Made by a program: the position numbers and the translations under genes. 64,000 bases of DNA. Source: Tritrichomonas musculus. Lineage: Eukaryota > Parabasalia > Tritrichomonadida > Tritrichomonadidae. Each line of letters begins with the position of its first letter. Position 1 is the first letter of the stretch. This document shows, in pieces, positions 30,936 to 42,152 of this stretch. The notes below the pieces were generated by a model. It was not told the origin of the DNA, ran no database searches, and saw only the letters and a program-made list of their open reading frames with translations. The DNA is taken from assembly GCA_039105265.1 (NCBI GenBank), contig JAPFFF010000005.1, positions 3,333,501 to 3,397,500 of the forward strand. Reading direction: 5' to 3'.

Positions 30936-31396
30936 TAGGGATGATGGACGGGCACGGGCAAATTCCATGTAAAAATGACGGGCCACGGGCAGTGCCCGTG
31001 CCCGTGTTTGCCCGTACTTGCCCGTGAATTTTGCTCGGGCAATTGCCCGAGATTAAAAGTGACAATGAAATGTTATTTGAAAATTTGATAATACTATTGT
31101 TTTTTTGATTGATATTTTATTAAAAATTACATTTTCATTAAAATTTTTGATATTCATATTTTTTTTAATTTTAAAGCAATTATAATAATTTATTTTAATA
31201 ATAATAGTTTAATATTCTTATATTTTCTAAGGGCAAAGACGGGCAAAGACGGGCAATGTCACTTTTCGGCCCGGGGAAATGAAATGTGACTTAAAAAAAA
31301 AGAAAGTTCGGGCAAATCTTCTGCCCGTAAATTTTGCTCGGGCAAAAAAGTGACATTCTGCCCGAGCCTGCCCGGGCAGCCCTTTTCATATCCCTG
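30936..31396. mobile_element. hAT-type MITE nested in the P-like transposase
   Basis: 461 bases flanked by a perfect 8-base duplication TTCAAAAG (30928-30935 and 31397-31404). The ends read TAGGGATGATGGACGGGC and, from the right, CAGGGATATGAAAAGGGC. The 8-base duplication and CAGGG-type ends are hAT hallmarks. The subterminal parts are full of CGGGCA/TGCCCG repeats, far more GC-rich than anything nearby, while the middle is AT-rich. Removing the element and one duplication restores the host frame, so the insertion site is certain. No coding capacity. Confidence 0.88.
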
Positions 31397-32254
31397 TTCA
31401 AAAGGGAATAAATTCCAAAATATTAATGGACCATTATTTTTTCCCGATTACTTGCATATTTTGAAACGAGCAAGATATAGACTTTTAAAAAGAATTATTT
31501 TATATTATAATAATAAAGAAATTATGAAAAAATTAGCAGACGAAAATAATTTACCATTTGTTGTTTTTTCGGATGAAAAAATAACAAAAATGCTTGATTC
31601 ACTAGCAATTAAATTATTTAATTTACGTGTTTTGTTATTGTCAGAATCAAAAAATTCAACAAGTTTTTATTCTTTTTTATTTCCTTGGACATTTATGCAT
31701 TGTCCATTAAATTTTCAATATATTTACTTCAAATAAGTCTAAAATATTTATCATATTTTCCTAATAAAATGATTTTCAATGGAAATATGTTTCATTCACA
31801 ATTATTGTTAGATTCAAGAGGAACATTAATTAGTCTTCTCAATTTTATTTTTAATCATATTGAAAAAGGTTCAATAAACCGCCTGTCATCCAATCCGTTG
31901 GAACATTCTTTTGACACTTTGAGGATGAAGACAAGATATGATGATACAATAGATAAATTTATTGAGAGTATTAAAAAAATAAATTTCATTAGATTAAAAA
32001 GATGTATATAACAAGAAGAAGTAATATACAATCGAATAAGCGATTATAGAAGAGTTATTGAACTAAATAATACAAAAAATGAATATTTAAATTATGTTGA
32101 TTCAGTAGTGAAGTCAATTTTAACATTCTCATTCAATGAGGAAAAAGATAATATATTTGCAAATTTTAAAAAAAAACTTCAAAAAAGCTTAAATAACAAT
32201 ATGAATAAATGTAAATGCGCATTAATCTTCTAAAGACTTTGATTTGAACCCAGG

Positions 32255-32701
32255 GGGTGAAATTTTGTGCCCCTGGGACACGCCCCAGAATTCAATTTTT
32301 TCAATGAGATTATTCAAAATAAGAATCAAAAAATACAAAAAATATAAAAATAATAATTTTTTATTTTTTTATATCTATAATTTTATGGTACAAATTTTTA
32401 CCGAGTCTTACCCCCATCCGCGGGGTCTCACTCGGCCTCGCTTCGCTCGTCCTCGCTCGACGCCCGCTAGGGGGTATGTAGACTTCGGGAAAAATTATGT
32501 AAAAATATAAAATTATGCATATAAAAAAAAAAAATTATATTTTTATATTTTTTCATTTTCCGATTTTTAATGTCAATTTAATGAACAAAGTAAGTCAAAA
32601 TTCACCATTATTTGGCGGTTTATACATATACCATGAGTAGCTACTCATAGCGTTTTTTTTATTTTTTCTGGGGCGTGCCCCAGGGGAATAAAATTTTCCT
32701 C
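32255..32701. mobile_element. MITE with 10-base duplication and GC-rich ends
   Basis: 447 bases flanked by TGAACCCAGG on both sides (32245-32254 and 32702-32711). Inverted ends: left GGGTGAAATTTTGTGCCCCT, right (read inwards) GAGGAAAATTTTATTCCCCT; the following GACACGCCCCAGAA matches GGCACGCCCCAGAA. A duplication of 9-10 bases suggests a MULE-type non-autonomous element. The middle holds a CG-rich tract (around 32415-32475, with CTCGCTTCGCTCGTC). No gene inside. Confidence 0.8.
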
Positions 32702-32935
32702 TGAACCCAGGAACCACTTTGCGAATAAATTCTCGTTAACAAAATGATAAAAATCAATGTTCACCAGAAAGATGCAAATGGCCTGTGTATGAGGATAATT
32801 TATTGAAAAATTCATATGATTTTACTAAAGGAAATATTACACAATTAATGATTTTCTTCACTAACAGATCACCATATTCAATAAGAGCCAGAATTTCTTT
32901 TTTTAGACCTAATAAAAAATTAAATTAATAATTTT

Positions 32936-33376
32936 TTAATTAAAAAATCACTTCTAAAATCATGAAATTGCTTTTTTTTTATGGTTACCAAATTTACTAA
33001 CTTGGTAAAGCCAATTTGCCAAAAGTGCCAATTCTATTAATAAGATTAGCAAGATAAACAGAATAAGCATATTAATTCCTAAAAAAACTTGTTAACACGT
33101 GTTAATATAATTTTTAAATTAATATAATTAAAATAACACGATATGTTATTCATTAATATCTGATATTTAAATTATATATTAAAAGCAATAGATTATTGTT
33201 TTAAAATATAAAAATTCCAAATAATGTAATCGAAAATCTTTTTTTGATTTGTTTTGTTTTACTGGAATATGAGCTTAATTATAATATTAGCAATAATAGT
33301 AGTAATTATAAAAAGTTAAACTTTTTGATAGAGTATAATATAGATATTAATTCAACTATATATCATGAGAATTTGG
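32936..33376. other. AT-rich spacer
   Basis: About 440 bases with no gene or clear repeat. Confidence 0.5.
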
Positions 33377-33428
33377 TTTGTTTAATTATTAACATCGATT
33401 AGTTTGTTTAATTATTAACATCGATTAG
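33377..33428. repeat. Two tandem copies of a 26-base unit
   Basis: TTTGTTTAATTATTAACATC plus GATTAG repeated once exactly, just before the 112-base tandem array. Confidence 0.8.
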
Positions 33429-33432
33429 TTAA

Positions 33433-33768
33433 TTACTGTTTGCGTAATATTATCCATAAATAACTACCTGCGAATTGGTATTTTGGAGAAATAATCTGTA
33501 AATTAATAACTGTGAGATATTATTCGTAATTAACTGTCTGAGAATTACTGTTTGCGTAATATTATCCATAAATAACTACCTGCGAATTGGTATTTTGGAG
33601 AAATAATCTGTAAATTAATAACTGTGAGATATTATTCGTAATTAACTGTCTGAGAATTACTGTTTGCGTAATATTATCCATAAACAACTACCTGTGAATT
33701 GGTATTTTGGAGAAATAATCTGTAAATTAATATCTGCGCGATATTATCAGTAAATAAATATCTGCAAA
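33433..33768. repeat. Tandem array, three copies of a 112-base unit
   Basis: The units start at 33433, 33545 and 33657 (TTACTGTTTGCGTAATATTA). The first two are practically identical; the third differs at several positions and fades into a related 3' end. Within each unit a shorter theme (CTGYGARWTATT-like) recurs, so the array grew from an older, shorter repeat. No coding role seen. Confidence 0.85.
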
Positions 33769-33830
33769 TTTGGCGCTACTTCATATCAAAAAGCTATTTT
33801 CTCAAAAAGTTTTTAATTCAAAATTTAAAA

Positions 33831-33879
33831 GCACTGTGGTGGTCACATCACCATCACAGTGTGTGAAATATAATTCCTC

Positions 33880-33913
<34 letters not shown>

Positions 33914-33917
33914 TTAG
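33831..33917. repeat. Hairpin followed by a T-run/A-run
   Basis: CACTGTGGTGGT and ACCATCACAGTG form an imperfect hairpin near 33833-33861. A T-run directly followed by an A-run (about 18 each) lies at 33881-33914. Such structures often mark transposon ends, but no partner end was found. Confidence 0.5.
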
Positions 33918-34319
33918 GGTGAAAAAATAATGACCTGGGCTCTTGCCCTACCACTTTTTCAAGGGATATTTGATTGAATAAGAAAATTTAAAATTATATA
34001 ATATTGAACAAAAATGCATAACAAAAATTAGTTTTCATTCAATTAATATATTAGAACTGGGTTTTATTTAAGCATTTTTTTCAGTTTAAGAATAAAATGA
34101 TATAAATAAGCATGCAAATTTAATCTTGACTTGTATATTTTCTTAGCTATTTAACTTGTATCATATAAAAATAACTCTATATATTCAATCTTTTTCAATT
34201 ATCTTTCTTTATTTTTACATCCTATTCTTTAATATTTGAAAGAATTCATATAAGTCAAAGAATTTATCTTCTTATATTTCAAAAACATAAGTGTTATAAG
34301 ATAGGTCCAATTTAAGACA

Positions 34320-35870
34320 TGTCTGAAGTTGTAACGTATAGATGTTGAACCAGTGATGGAGGAATAAAAGGAACAATAACAATAATTCAAAGTAGTGAGT
34401 GAATATCTTAGTCATTCTTTACGATTTGTAAATAATGTTTATAATATGCTTACTCAAAGCTGCATTAATCCTTCAAAACCAATAACATTTCTTACTCAAA
34501 GCCTTGCCTACTACACTACAACAAAGAGTTTAAATAATAATTCTGAAATTACAATAACACTAACTCTACGTTTTGTTGACTTAATATTTTATTTATTCAA
34601 ATTGAAGAATATTCATAACATATTATTTAAAAATCTCTTGCTTAAATCAATCATATAAAATTATGGTGCCTTGTTACATATTCCTGCTATACAATTTGGT
34701 ACTAGTGGTCTCTATCCATAATTTATTGAATATGTTCAGAATATGATGAATTTGTAATTTATTCAATCAGATTTCAACATTAAATTTGTTGCCTCGTTAA
34801 TAAAAAACGATAAATATTTTGAAACTCGGGCAGTAATAAGGTTCAATGATTGAAACAATTTTCTTTGATTTGGCGATCGAAACTGATAATACATTCCATC
34901 AAAGGTAAATATCTTTATCTCCAATTAGTTTTGAAACGAATATTACTCAAAGTATTGGAGCAGGAGATTTTGAAAAATATCCATTTTTATATGACAAAAT
35001 GGTTAACAACCATTCATATATTTGGTTACATATGATTTTATTTCTATACATTAACATCTAAAGAGTAAATTTTTTATACAAATAGTATTTATCAAGATCG
35101 AAATGTATCCAATTTTATATCTTGCAGGAGAACAAACTCAATATTTTGTTTCGCTTCTAAAGATACAATTCTATCTTTAAAAGCTTCCATTTCTATGATC
35201 AATTTACTTTGTAATGCCAATAAATCATATTGGCAGACATCAGATACCATAGAACAATATATTTATATAAGCTGAAGTGTAAAATGAAAGAGCAAAGAGA
35301 CTATTGCCAAACAAGTACTAGAAGAGATAAAAAGGTATGTCGAGATAGTAATCAAGATAGATGATAAGATTGAATGGGAGAGGTTAAAAGAATATGCCAA
35401 CAATGAACTCAATAAGACTTTGTATAACTCTGAGAAAAAGGAAATCATCAGTTGAGCAGTTTGTAGGGAGAAACAGGAATGAGGACTCAAAAGCTTATTT
35501 ATATATGAGACAGGTAAAAGAACTTAAGGAGAAATTTACATTCAAGGTAGCAAAGAACAGAAATAAGACGTGGTTAAAACAAACTGAGAGCTACTGCATG
35601 GATAAGGTGTATATGCAAGATTGGAGAAGTTATTGTTGATGAGACAGAAGAGTAGGAAGAAATAAAAAAAGATACGTTTTTTTTTTTTAAAAAAAAGACT
35701 TGAACAAAAAGTTGACTTTAAACAGTTATATCAGCACTTTGACTTTAAAGAAGAAAGGGAAGTCCTTGAGGAATATGAAATAAGAAGCAGATACAACAGA
35801 GAGAAAGGTAAAATGAAAAGAGTATATAGTTTAACTAGTCGCTTTTTGAACTGCGTTCAAAAAGTGTGGT
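34320..35870 (+). pseudogene. Degenerate coding remnant, family not recognised
   Basis: Base composition is less AT-rich than the flanks, and short coding-like stretches in changing frames are seen on the plus strand, for instance around 34395-34600, 34850-35030, 35394-35639 and 35700-35880 (DFKQLYQHFDFKEEREVLEE). None has a recognised domain, and a hairpin CTTTTTGAACTGCGTTCAAAAAG-like sequence closes the region at about 35840. I cannot name its origin; a decayed element gene is the simplest reading. Confidence 0.35.
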
Positions 35871-36611
35871 TACTTTAGAATGCTCTCAAAAAGTTTATAA
35901 AACAGAAAACAATAGTAATCTAAAGCTTAGATAATTTGTAATTCTCTATATTATAATATGCACATACTATATTCATAAAAACATTTGCTAAAAAAGTTGA
36001 TTTTCAAATTGAGAGGAAAAAGGATTCTATATATATGTATTAGTTTAAGGAGGTAGTTTCTCAATTCAATGCTATAATTCAATGAGTTCTCACAAAAATA
36101 AGGAAATTTCCTATTTTTATATTTTTTTCTGCCATCCACTGGGGATTTAAGGCAAAAAGATTCATAACAATATGTATATTTGATTTTACCATTATTTCAA
36201 CTGATTTTTTTTGGAAAATGTATGATAAAATTTTTTGTTGATAAGATTTGAATCATATCGATTCCAAAATTTAAAAAAATGTTTAAAAATATTTTAAAAG
36301 CCTAGGGCATGAATCGAAAAAAATGATGATAATTATATCATAATAATATTATTTCAAAAAAGAATTTTATTGTTAAATTTGTTTTTAATTTAAAGCAAGG
36401 AAATTATGCTATTAATAAGCCTTGGTTTTTGTATTTACAATTGTATACAACTTGTCCGTTTTAAAATTACAATTGTAATTACAATTGTAAATACGTTATT
36501 TTCTCGATATTAGTTTTTTATTTTTATCTTGATCTACAATTATTTTTTTATATCAAAAATGTTTTAAATAATTTAAAAATAAAAAGATAAAATAGTAAAA
36601 TGTTTTTCAAA
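35871..36611. other. AT-rich spacer
   Basis: No gene. A run of ACAATTGTA/TACAATTGTAA inverted motifs occurs near 36437-36495. Confidence 0.5.
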
Positions 36612-36615
36612 TTAA

Positions 36616-36962
36616 GGTTCTCCTTCCCAAAAAAAATGTAAATTATTCAATATTGAATTAACTCATAGAATAAATTATTCAATAGAGCATTTTTCGGAAA
36701 AAGTTTTGGTGAAAAATAAAAAAATTTGACCTCAACGATTAAATCTTATTTTATTCAAAATTTTATTGATTTTTTAATTCTATGATTTCTATCTGTAAAA
36801 AAACAAAATCGATAAGATTTCATAAAAATATTATTATCAAATCATTTGAAATATATATCTATATAAATTTAATATTTTAATTTATTTTTAAAAACGATAT
36901 TTATGCATATTTTATTTGTGAAATCTCATTGAATTTATTCTTTTAAATTTGAAAGGAGAACC
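36616..36962 (+). mobile_element. TTAA-flanked MITE, family A copy 1
   Basis: 347 bases bounded by TTAA (36612-36615 and 36963-36966). The inverted ends are GGTTCTCCTTCCC on the left and, from the right, GGTTCTCCTTTCAAATTTAA. A second copy of identical length lies in opposite orientation at 43088-43434. TTAA duplication with GG/CC ends is the piggyBac-type signature. No coding capacity. Confidence 0.82.
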
Positions 36963-36966
36963 TTAA

Positions 36967-37366
36967 ATAATATTATTTTTGATTCTTCATAAAATAAAAA
37001 AAAATTTATTCGCATTCAAAAAGTTTCATTAATACTACAAATCAAAAAATCGTTATTTTATGAAAAAAGACGTTAAAAAGACGTTTATAGTATTTGTGAT
37101 GTAAAAAAAATAAGGTCTAGCTATTAATTATTTTTTTTTAATATAAAAGAAAAGGTATTTTAATTTAATTAATATTTCAATAAAATGGGTTAATTATGTA
37201 GATATTTTTTATAATCTTATTTTTAAAAAATTGCAATTTTTTACCATAGAAACAAAGAAAAGAAAAAACTATTTTTTTTTTATTTTGATCGTTAAGGACA
37301 AATACAAAGGTCATTTAACCTTTTCATAGTATATTACCATTGAAACCTCAATTCTATGAGTTTTAT
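36967..37366. other. AT-rich spacer
   Basis: No gene and no clear repeat in about 400 bases. Confidence 0.5.
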
Positions 37367-37450
37367 CAATATTGAATGGTTTACGAAAAAATAGGAGACT
37401 ACCGCCTTAATTAAGGTAGTGTAAACATTAAATGTAAACCATTCAATATA
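37367..37450. repeat. Short palindromic element
   Basis: About 84 bases. ATATTGAATGGTTTAC at the left is repeated inverted at the right (GTAAACCATTCAATAT), and the middle contains a smaller hairpin CTACCGCCTTAATTAAGGTAG. It may be a very short foldback MITE. Confidence 0.6.
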
Positions 37451-37454
37451 TTTT

Positions 37455-38760
37455 TATTTTTTATGAAGCAATTTCTGATTCAATAACAATAACAATCCTA
37501 ATTCTAATAACGGCATTCAGTAATCAATTCAATATCAGCAATCAACACCAGAATTCAATAACATTAACAATAAATCAATTCCAATCAGCAATCAAATCAA
37601 CAACCAATGACGACAATCAATACGTCAATATCAGAAATCAATTTCATATTCAATATCAGTAATCGGCATTCAATTCCAATCAGCAATCAATGAAAATAAT
37701 CAAGACCAGCAATAAATCCAGTATTCAATATCAGCTATCAATTCAGAATTCAATCAACAATCAATTCAATAATCAATTCCAGATTTAATTCAGCAATCAA
37801 TTTCAGTAATAAATCCCAGATTCAATTCAGTATACAATAACAACTCGAAAGAGATAATAACAATTACCTTTTGTTAAATCAAGTACTAAGATCTATATCA
37901 GCAATCAATACCATTAACAACAACAATAGTCATAGTCATTCCATTCATTCAAACAATTCCATTTAATCTTGTTCCTAATAACAACCACAACAAGAAAGAG
38001 AAAACATTTACCTTTTGTCAAATTAAATGCTAAGGCCAATTACGAGGTCAAAACCAGCACTCAACTTATGTCAAAAATCATGTAAAATGTATTAAAGGTT
38101 AGCAGGTTAGATTTAACCCTATTTTCATCACCTTATTGTTTTCAATTTGTTTGATAACATTCACAACGAGAAAGAGGGAACAAATCAATTCAATTCAACA
38201 GCAGCATTCAATTCAAAATGCAATCAAGATCGATAATTAGATTTCAATAACAACTTATAATATCGATAATTAAATTCAAAAATAACAATAATTTAGTTCA
38301 ATAACATCATTCACTCTATTCATTCTATTCATCTCATTTCATTCAATTCTATTCAAACAATATTCAGCGCCAATCACAACTACTACAACAAGAAAGAGAG
38401 GACAAATCAATTACAATAAGCTCCATTCAATTCAGAATTCAATTTCAATAACAACATTCATTTCAATATGTAATGACAACAAACAAATCAATAACAACAA
38501 CTACAACAAGAAAGAGAGGACAAATCAACATTCAAAAGCATCATTCAATTTAATTCATTCAATACACTAAAGGTTAAATCAAACAATTCCATTTCATCTT
38601 GTTCCTAAGAACAACTACAACAAGAAAGAGATAATAATAAACTTCATTTATATTCTATTCAATAATCAACTTTCAACATATTAAAGGTCAAATGCAAAAG
38701 TGACAAATCAATTGCAACGTTCAATAATCAATATTCAACAGCATCATTTAGCGGCATCTA
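37455..38760. repeat. A/C-rich degenerate repeat field
   Basis: About 1.3 kb made of CAATTCAATA/CAATAACAAC-type words with very little G on the plus strand. A longer theme, ACAACAAGAAAGAGAGGACA followed by AATCAA, recurs in full or part near 37845, 37990, 38165, 38380, 38500 and 38610. ACCTTTTGTYAAATYAA recurs near 37867 and 38012. Spacing is irregular, so this is an old, scrambled satellite-like block. No gene. Confidence 0.75.
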
Positions 38761-39743
38761 GTTATATTTGATGCAGTTAACATTATTTTGAGTATTATGT
38801 AATCTTGAATAAGGAATGAATGTACAAATTTCAGGAATATTATTATATTTTTTCTGCAAATATTTTTATGAGAAAATTATCATATAAACTTAATTTATCT
38901 GCATATTATAATTATATTTACTAGGTCTAAGCTCGAAAATTTAAAAACCAAAAATTCGATATCATCATATTATCGTCTTGTGAACCAGCTAAAAATAGAT
39001 TTTGTTATTTCATATATATTAATAAATACAATTATAATATTGCTATACACCAATTTTATTAATATTTTCAATAATGAAATCAAAATCATCGAAAATATGA
39101 TTAAAAAATTTAACAGTCTCTGGAAGAAATCTTCTATTTTTTGTTGAAGAAAAAGTGATGGAAATTGATGAATACATTTATTAATAATTACAATTGATAA
39201 ATATTTTGAATGTTTTCACCAGAAATCAAACTGGTTTTTTACTAAAGTTAACATAAAAAATTATGACAGCAAGAACAAATTGGATGAAAAAAGAAGTTAT
39301 AAATTTCTATGAGAAAAGACTAAAAGGTTGAAAAAGAAGATTACTTATGTCAGCTGGTTTTATTTAGCAAAATTACAGAATTTGTCGAATTGGAGCCAAC
39401 CGATTTGTGGCTTGAAAATGAAAGCATTTATAAAAAGTTAAATTTCATCTATCCAAATTTTATTAATTTTTCTTCTTGAAAAGGAAACTGCGTGGTCGTT
39501 TCCTTCATTATGAACGAAATTTTGTGTGCTTTCTCACCAAGTCTTTTACTATTTTTTTGCTTCTTTATATTTTTTGTGGTTGATCGGCTTGTTTGTTTCT
39601 AACATTGCCAGACTCAGTTATATTTTATTAACAATATTAAAATCAAATAAATTTATTACAATTAATTAGGAATTAAAGGCCAAAAAATGAAAGAAATGTT
39701 TTAAAAAAACGAAATAATTAGATTTGCATTAATTTATTCATTA
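38761..39743. other. Spacer without recognised gene
   Basis: AT-rich. A stretch near 39260-39490 is slightly richer in codon-like composition but has no long frame. It may belong to the 3' side of the adjacent MULE remnant. Confidence 0.4.
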
Positions 39744-39905
39744 TCAAATGAAATTACTTTGTTGATAATATTCTTGTGCTTTTTTCCTTATAGGACAACT
39801 TCTGTTTTGATGATTTATTCCATGACAAATTGAACAATGCCTACCTGGAGCGTTACGATACTTCAATTCATTTTCTTTAGTAGATTGTGAAAGCTGTGAT
39901 TCCTG
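39744..39905 (-). pseudogene. MULE transposase fragment, C-terminal zinc knuckle
   Basis: Minus-strand frame ending at 39744 with LKYRNAPGRHCSICHGINHQNRSCP and a stop: a CCHC zinc knuckle (CSICHGINHQNRSC) like the one that ends the MULE transposase at 30075. It is cut on its 5' side by the GC-richer segment at about 39906. Confidence 0.65.
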
Positions 39906-40994
39906 GTCAATGCTCAGGACTCCCAGCCTCCCCCCGTGAATGCCTCCACACATGCCGAAACGACCCTAAAAACACCCGTTAGCGTGACTCCAACGACTGT
40001 CTCATTCACGGCTCCCACCCTGCCGAAACGACCCTAAAACACCCATTAGCGTAACTCCGACGACTGCCGAAACGACCCGTTAGCGTGACTCCTATCGACG
40101 GCCTCGGGGTTCTATCATGATACCTCAGAACGAGACTTTTTATCAGGTAGGAAAGAAATGAACTACGACCAATCCGTCGAAATCGATGACGTAAACGTAG
40201 TCAACTACAGCCATCTGAAACGATTTGCTCGTATGCTGGACATCCCAAACTAAGTCACCAACGAATCATGGGAAGCAGTCAAATGTAGACTCGGTATCAC
40301 AGGGGTTGTCACCAAAAAGATGTTCGCTCAGAACAAGTCCCGTTTCGTGTATGAGTTAGTCGGTATCATCGTCGATAAAGCCCTTGAACTTGGTTACGAC
40401 AACGATGACACCAAATTCATGTCCTTCTACAACTTCGCTAAGGGATATCAAGCTGGGAAGCACGCCGACAAGGTCTTCAATGACGAGTTCATGAACATGG
40501 AACCCCACCAGAGATCAAGCATTTAGGGGTCCCTCATGCACCCAAGCGTCAAAGACCTCCAACAAGGTACATCGATACCGATGACTACCTCTTCAACCAA
40601 CTCAAGCGAGATCGAAAGAAGACTCATCTCGAAGACACCATCAGTAAAGAACAACGTTGACTCAGATTCGATAGGGAGGTCCATAAACGAGACCAGTCCG
40701 CGATCAGAGAGCACATCAACGACATCAAAGAGTTCTGGAGAACCCAATCGCTGAAGAAGACCCAAATCGAGAAAGACCTTGACGAATTAGATATATGGAC
40801 CCCAGATGAGAACGTCAATAGCCTCAAATCCTTCAGGGAATGGAAAGAACTGGGCAATGAAAAGCAGAGAATCGTCGACGACATCATGGAACAACTCGAA
40901 AGAAGTCCACATCAATGGGCAATTACTTTTGGTGTCGACGACATCGAGGACTTGGGTCCCTTTGACTACATGGCCTATAACATGACCAACATGG
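39906..40994. mobile_element. GC-richer foreign segment, family unknown (broken)
   Basis: About 1.09 kb with markedly higher GC, many CG dinucleotides and codon use unlike any neighbour. It separates the N- and C-terminal parts of a minus-strand MULE transposase and seems to replace its catalytic core. Plus-strand coding-like stretches occupy most of it. They are rich in D/E/K/R and resemble no family I know; a virus-derived or large-element origin is possible. It is broken in several places. The left 200 bases hold a short tandem repeat (separate entry). The right edge abuts the MULE at a GGTTCA-like junction near 40995. Confidence 0.55.
39953..40108. repeat. Short tandem repeat within the GC-richer segment
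   Basis: Three copies of TGCCGAAACGACCC with (TAAAACACC)CGTTAGCGTGACTCC, starting at 39953, 40021 and 40065. Copy three lacks the middle part. It could be an upstream control region of the foreign segment. Confidence 0.7.
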
Positions 40995-41275
40995 TTCAAA
41001 TTTAGGGAATTATCAATTTTGATTCCATATTTTATTTTGCCATCTGGATATCTTTTAACTATGGTTGATATTGAGAATGGACATCCGCATTTGTTCGTTG
41101 TTTTTTTTGAAATTCTCCCTTTAGAACAATAAAACTTTCCATATGGTTCTAAAAATCCATATCGTGAACAAAGCTTAAAACCAGATTTAAGGGCTTCAAT
41201 ACTTAGATGATAAAATAACTCTTTGTTTGAATCCATTTCTAGTTTTGAAAGGAATTCTGGATTCCAAATATCCAT
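40995..41275 (-). pseudogene. MULE transposase fragment, N-terminal DNA-binding part
   Basis: Minus strand from ATG 41275 (MDIWNPEFLS). It has a FAR1/FLYWCH-like zinc region: GFKLCSRYGFLEPYGKFYCS, then NKCGCPFSI, ending NLNH at the junction with the foreign segment. Its gene order relative to the C-terminal fragment at 39744-39905 fits one MULE transposase whose middle is gone. Confidence 0.6.
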
Positions 41276-41912
41276 CAAAAAAATGAAATGCAAACGTAAA
41301 TAAAAGCAGCTGTGAATTTGTAATTATTTAAATCACAGATTAATAAATTGTTTGTTTTGTTAATAACCAAAAAAAATCGTATATTTAAATTTTCCCGAGA
41401 AATTGTAACTATTTGCTTTTTTTGATATGAATTTTTATATTTTTATATAATTTTTCAGGAATATGCACACCAATAATCGCCACGAGGCTGCGCGAAGCTG
41501 AATAGGGCTCCTTGAATTGCTGGATGAATCGGGAAGCTATTTTAACCATATAATTATGCATTATTTAGCAAAAATTGAATAAAAAAAGTTTAAAAAAGAA
41601 AACTGGGATTCAAAAGACGGACTACTTTCAACCTTATATTGGCCTTTTGAGCGGTTATTTTATTTTTCGTCTTCTCAATTTAGAACACTTTTCCATTCAA
41701 TTAGTGGTCTGAGTTTTGATTCGTCTCAATTTTGCACTTTTAAATGCAAAAAAATAAAAAAATTGAATAAAAAGTTTTTTTTATTGAATGAAAAATAAAA
41801 AAGAAGAAAAGAAATGTCTTCCATCATTTAATCCAAGTGAGAATTTGCTAAAAAGTGTTCCAAAATATCAGAGAAATTAAAATTTATATTTGCGCCTTTC
41901 CGATTGATTTAA
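41276..41912. other. AT-rich spacer
   Basis: No gene. A short GC-richer patch lies at about 41467-41535. No matching inverted repeat was found for the MULE remnant. Confidence 0.45.
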
Positions 41913-42152
41913 GGTACAAATCCAGTACGTTTAGTAACCGCAATTTTTTTTGACTTTCTCAAAGAATAAAATGATATGTTAAATAAAAAACGATTGTTTT
42001 CATCCATTTCATATAACATGTCATAATGTTTATTTAAATTGTAAAATAAGTGTCAAAAACAAACCAAGTCAATTTAAACTTTTTCAGAGACATGCAACTA
42101 TTCAAATAATAAACGTTCTCCTGTTCAAAAAATAACGTACTGGATTTGCACC
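41913..42152. mobile_element. TTAA-flanked MITE, family B
   Basis: 240 bases bounded by TTAA on both sides (41909-41912 and 42153-42156). The inverted ends are GGTACAAATCCAGTACGTT and, from the right, GGTGCAAATCCAGTACGTT, with 18 of 19 matching. It has the same GG...CC, TTAA signature as family A but unrelated sequence. No coding capacity. Confidence 0.8.

Larger units (their letters stand above)
30490..32935 (+). pseudogene. Decayed P-like (THAP9-like) DNA transposase
   Basis: A transposase-like coding sequence split by two MITE insertions and further frame changes. Segment 1 (about 30490-30935) has GIIAVDAVYLYP, with a possible first catalytic Asp, and GYAFDGDSSNRHN, like the CDG-type second Asp of P transposases. 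Segment 2 (31397-31735) has LFFPDYLHILKRARYRLL, like the DPxHLLKxxRN block. Segment 3 (about 31735-32233) has RLSSNPLEHSFDTLR, like the N/D-P-L-E-xxF-xxIR block with the catalytic Glu. Segment 4 (about 32712-32935) ends in RARISFFRPNKKLN and a stop. The order matches P elements, but similarity is judged by eye. No terminal repeats were found. Confidence 0.5.

Noticed and set aside
34395-34658. 87-codon open frame as a separate gene
   Set aside because: Begins with GTG, no ATG or motif; treated as part of a degenerate region.
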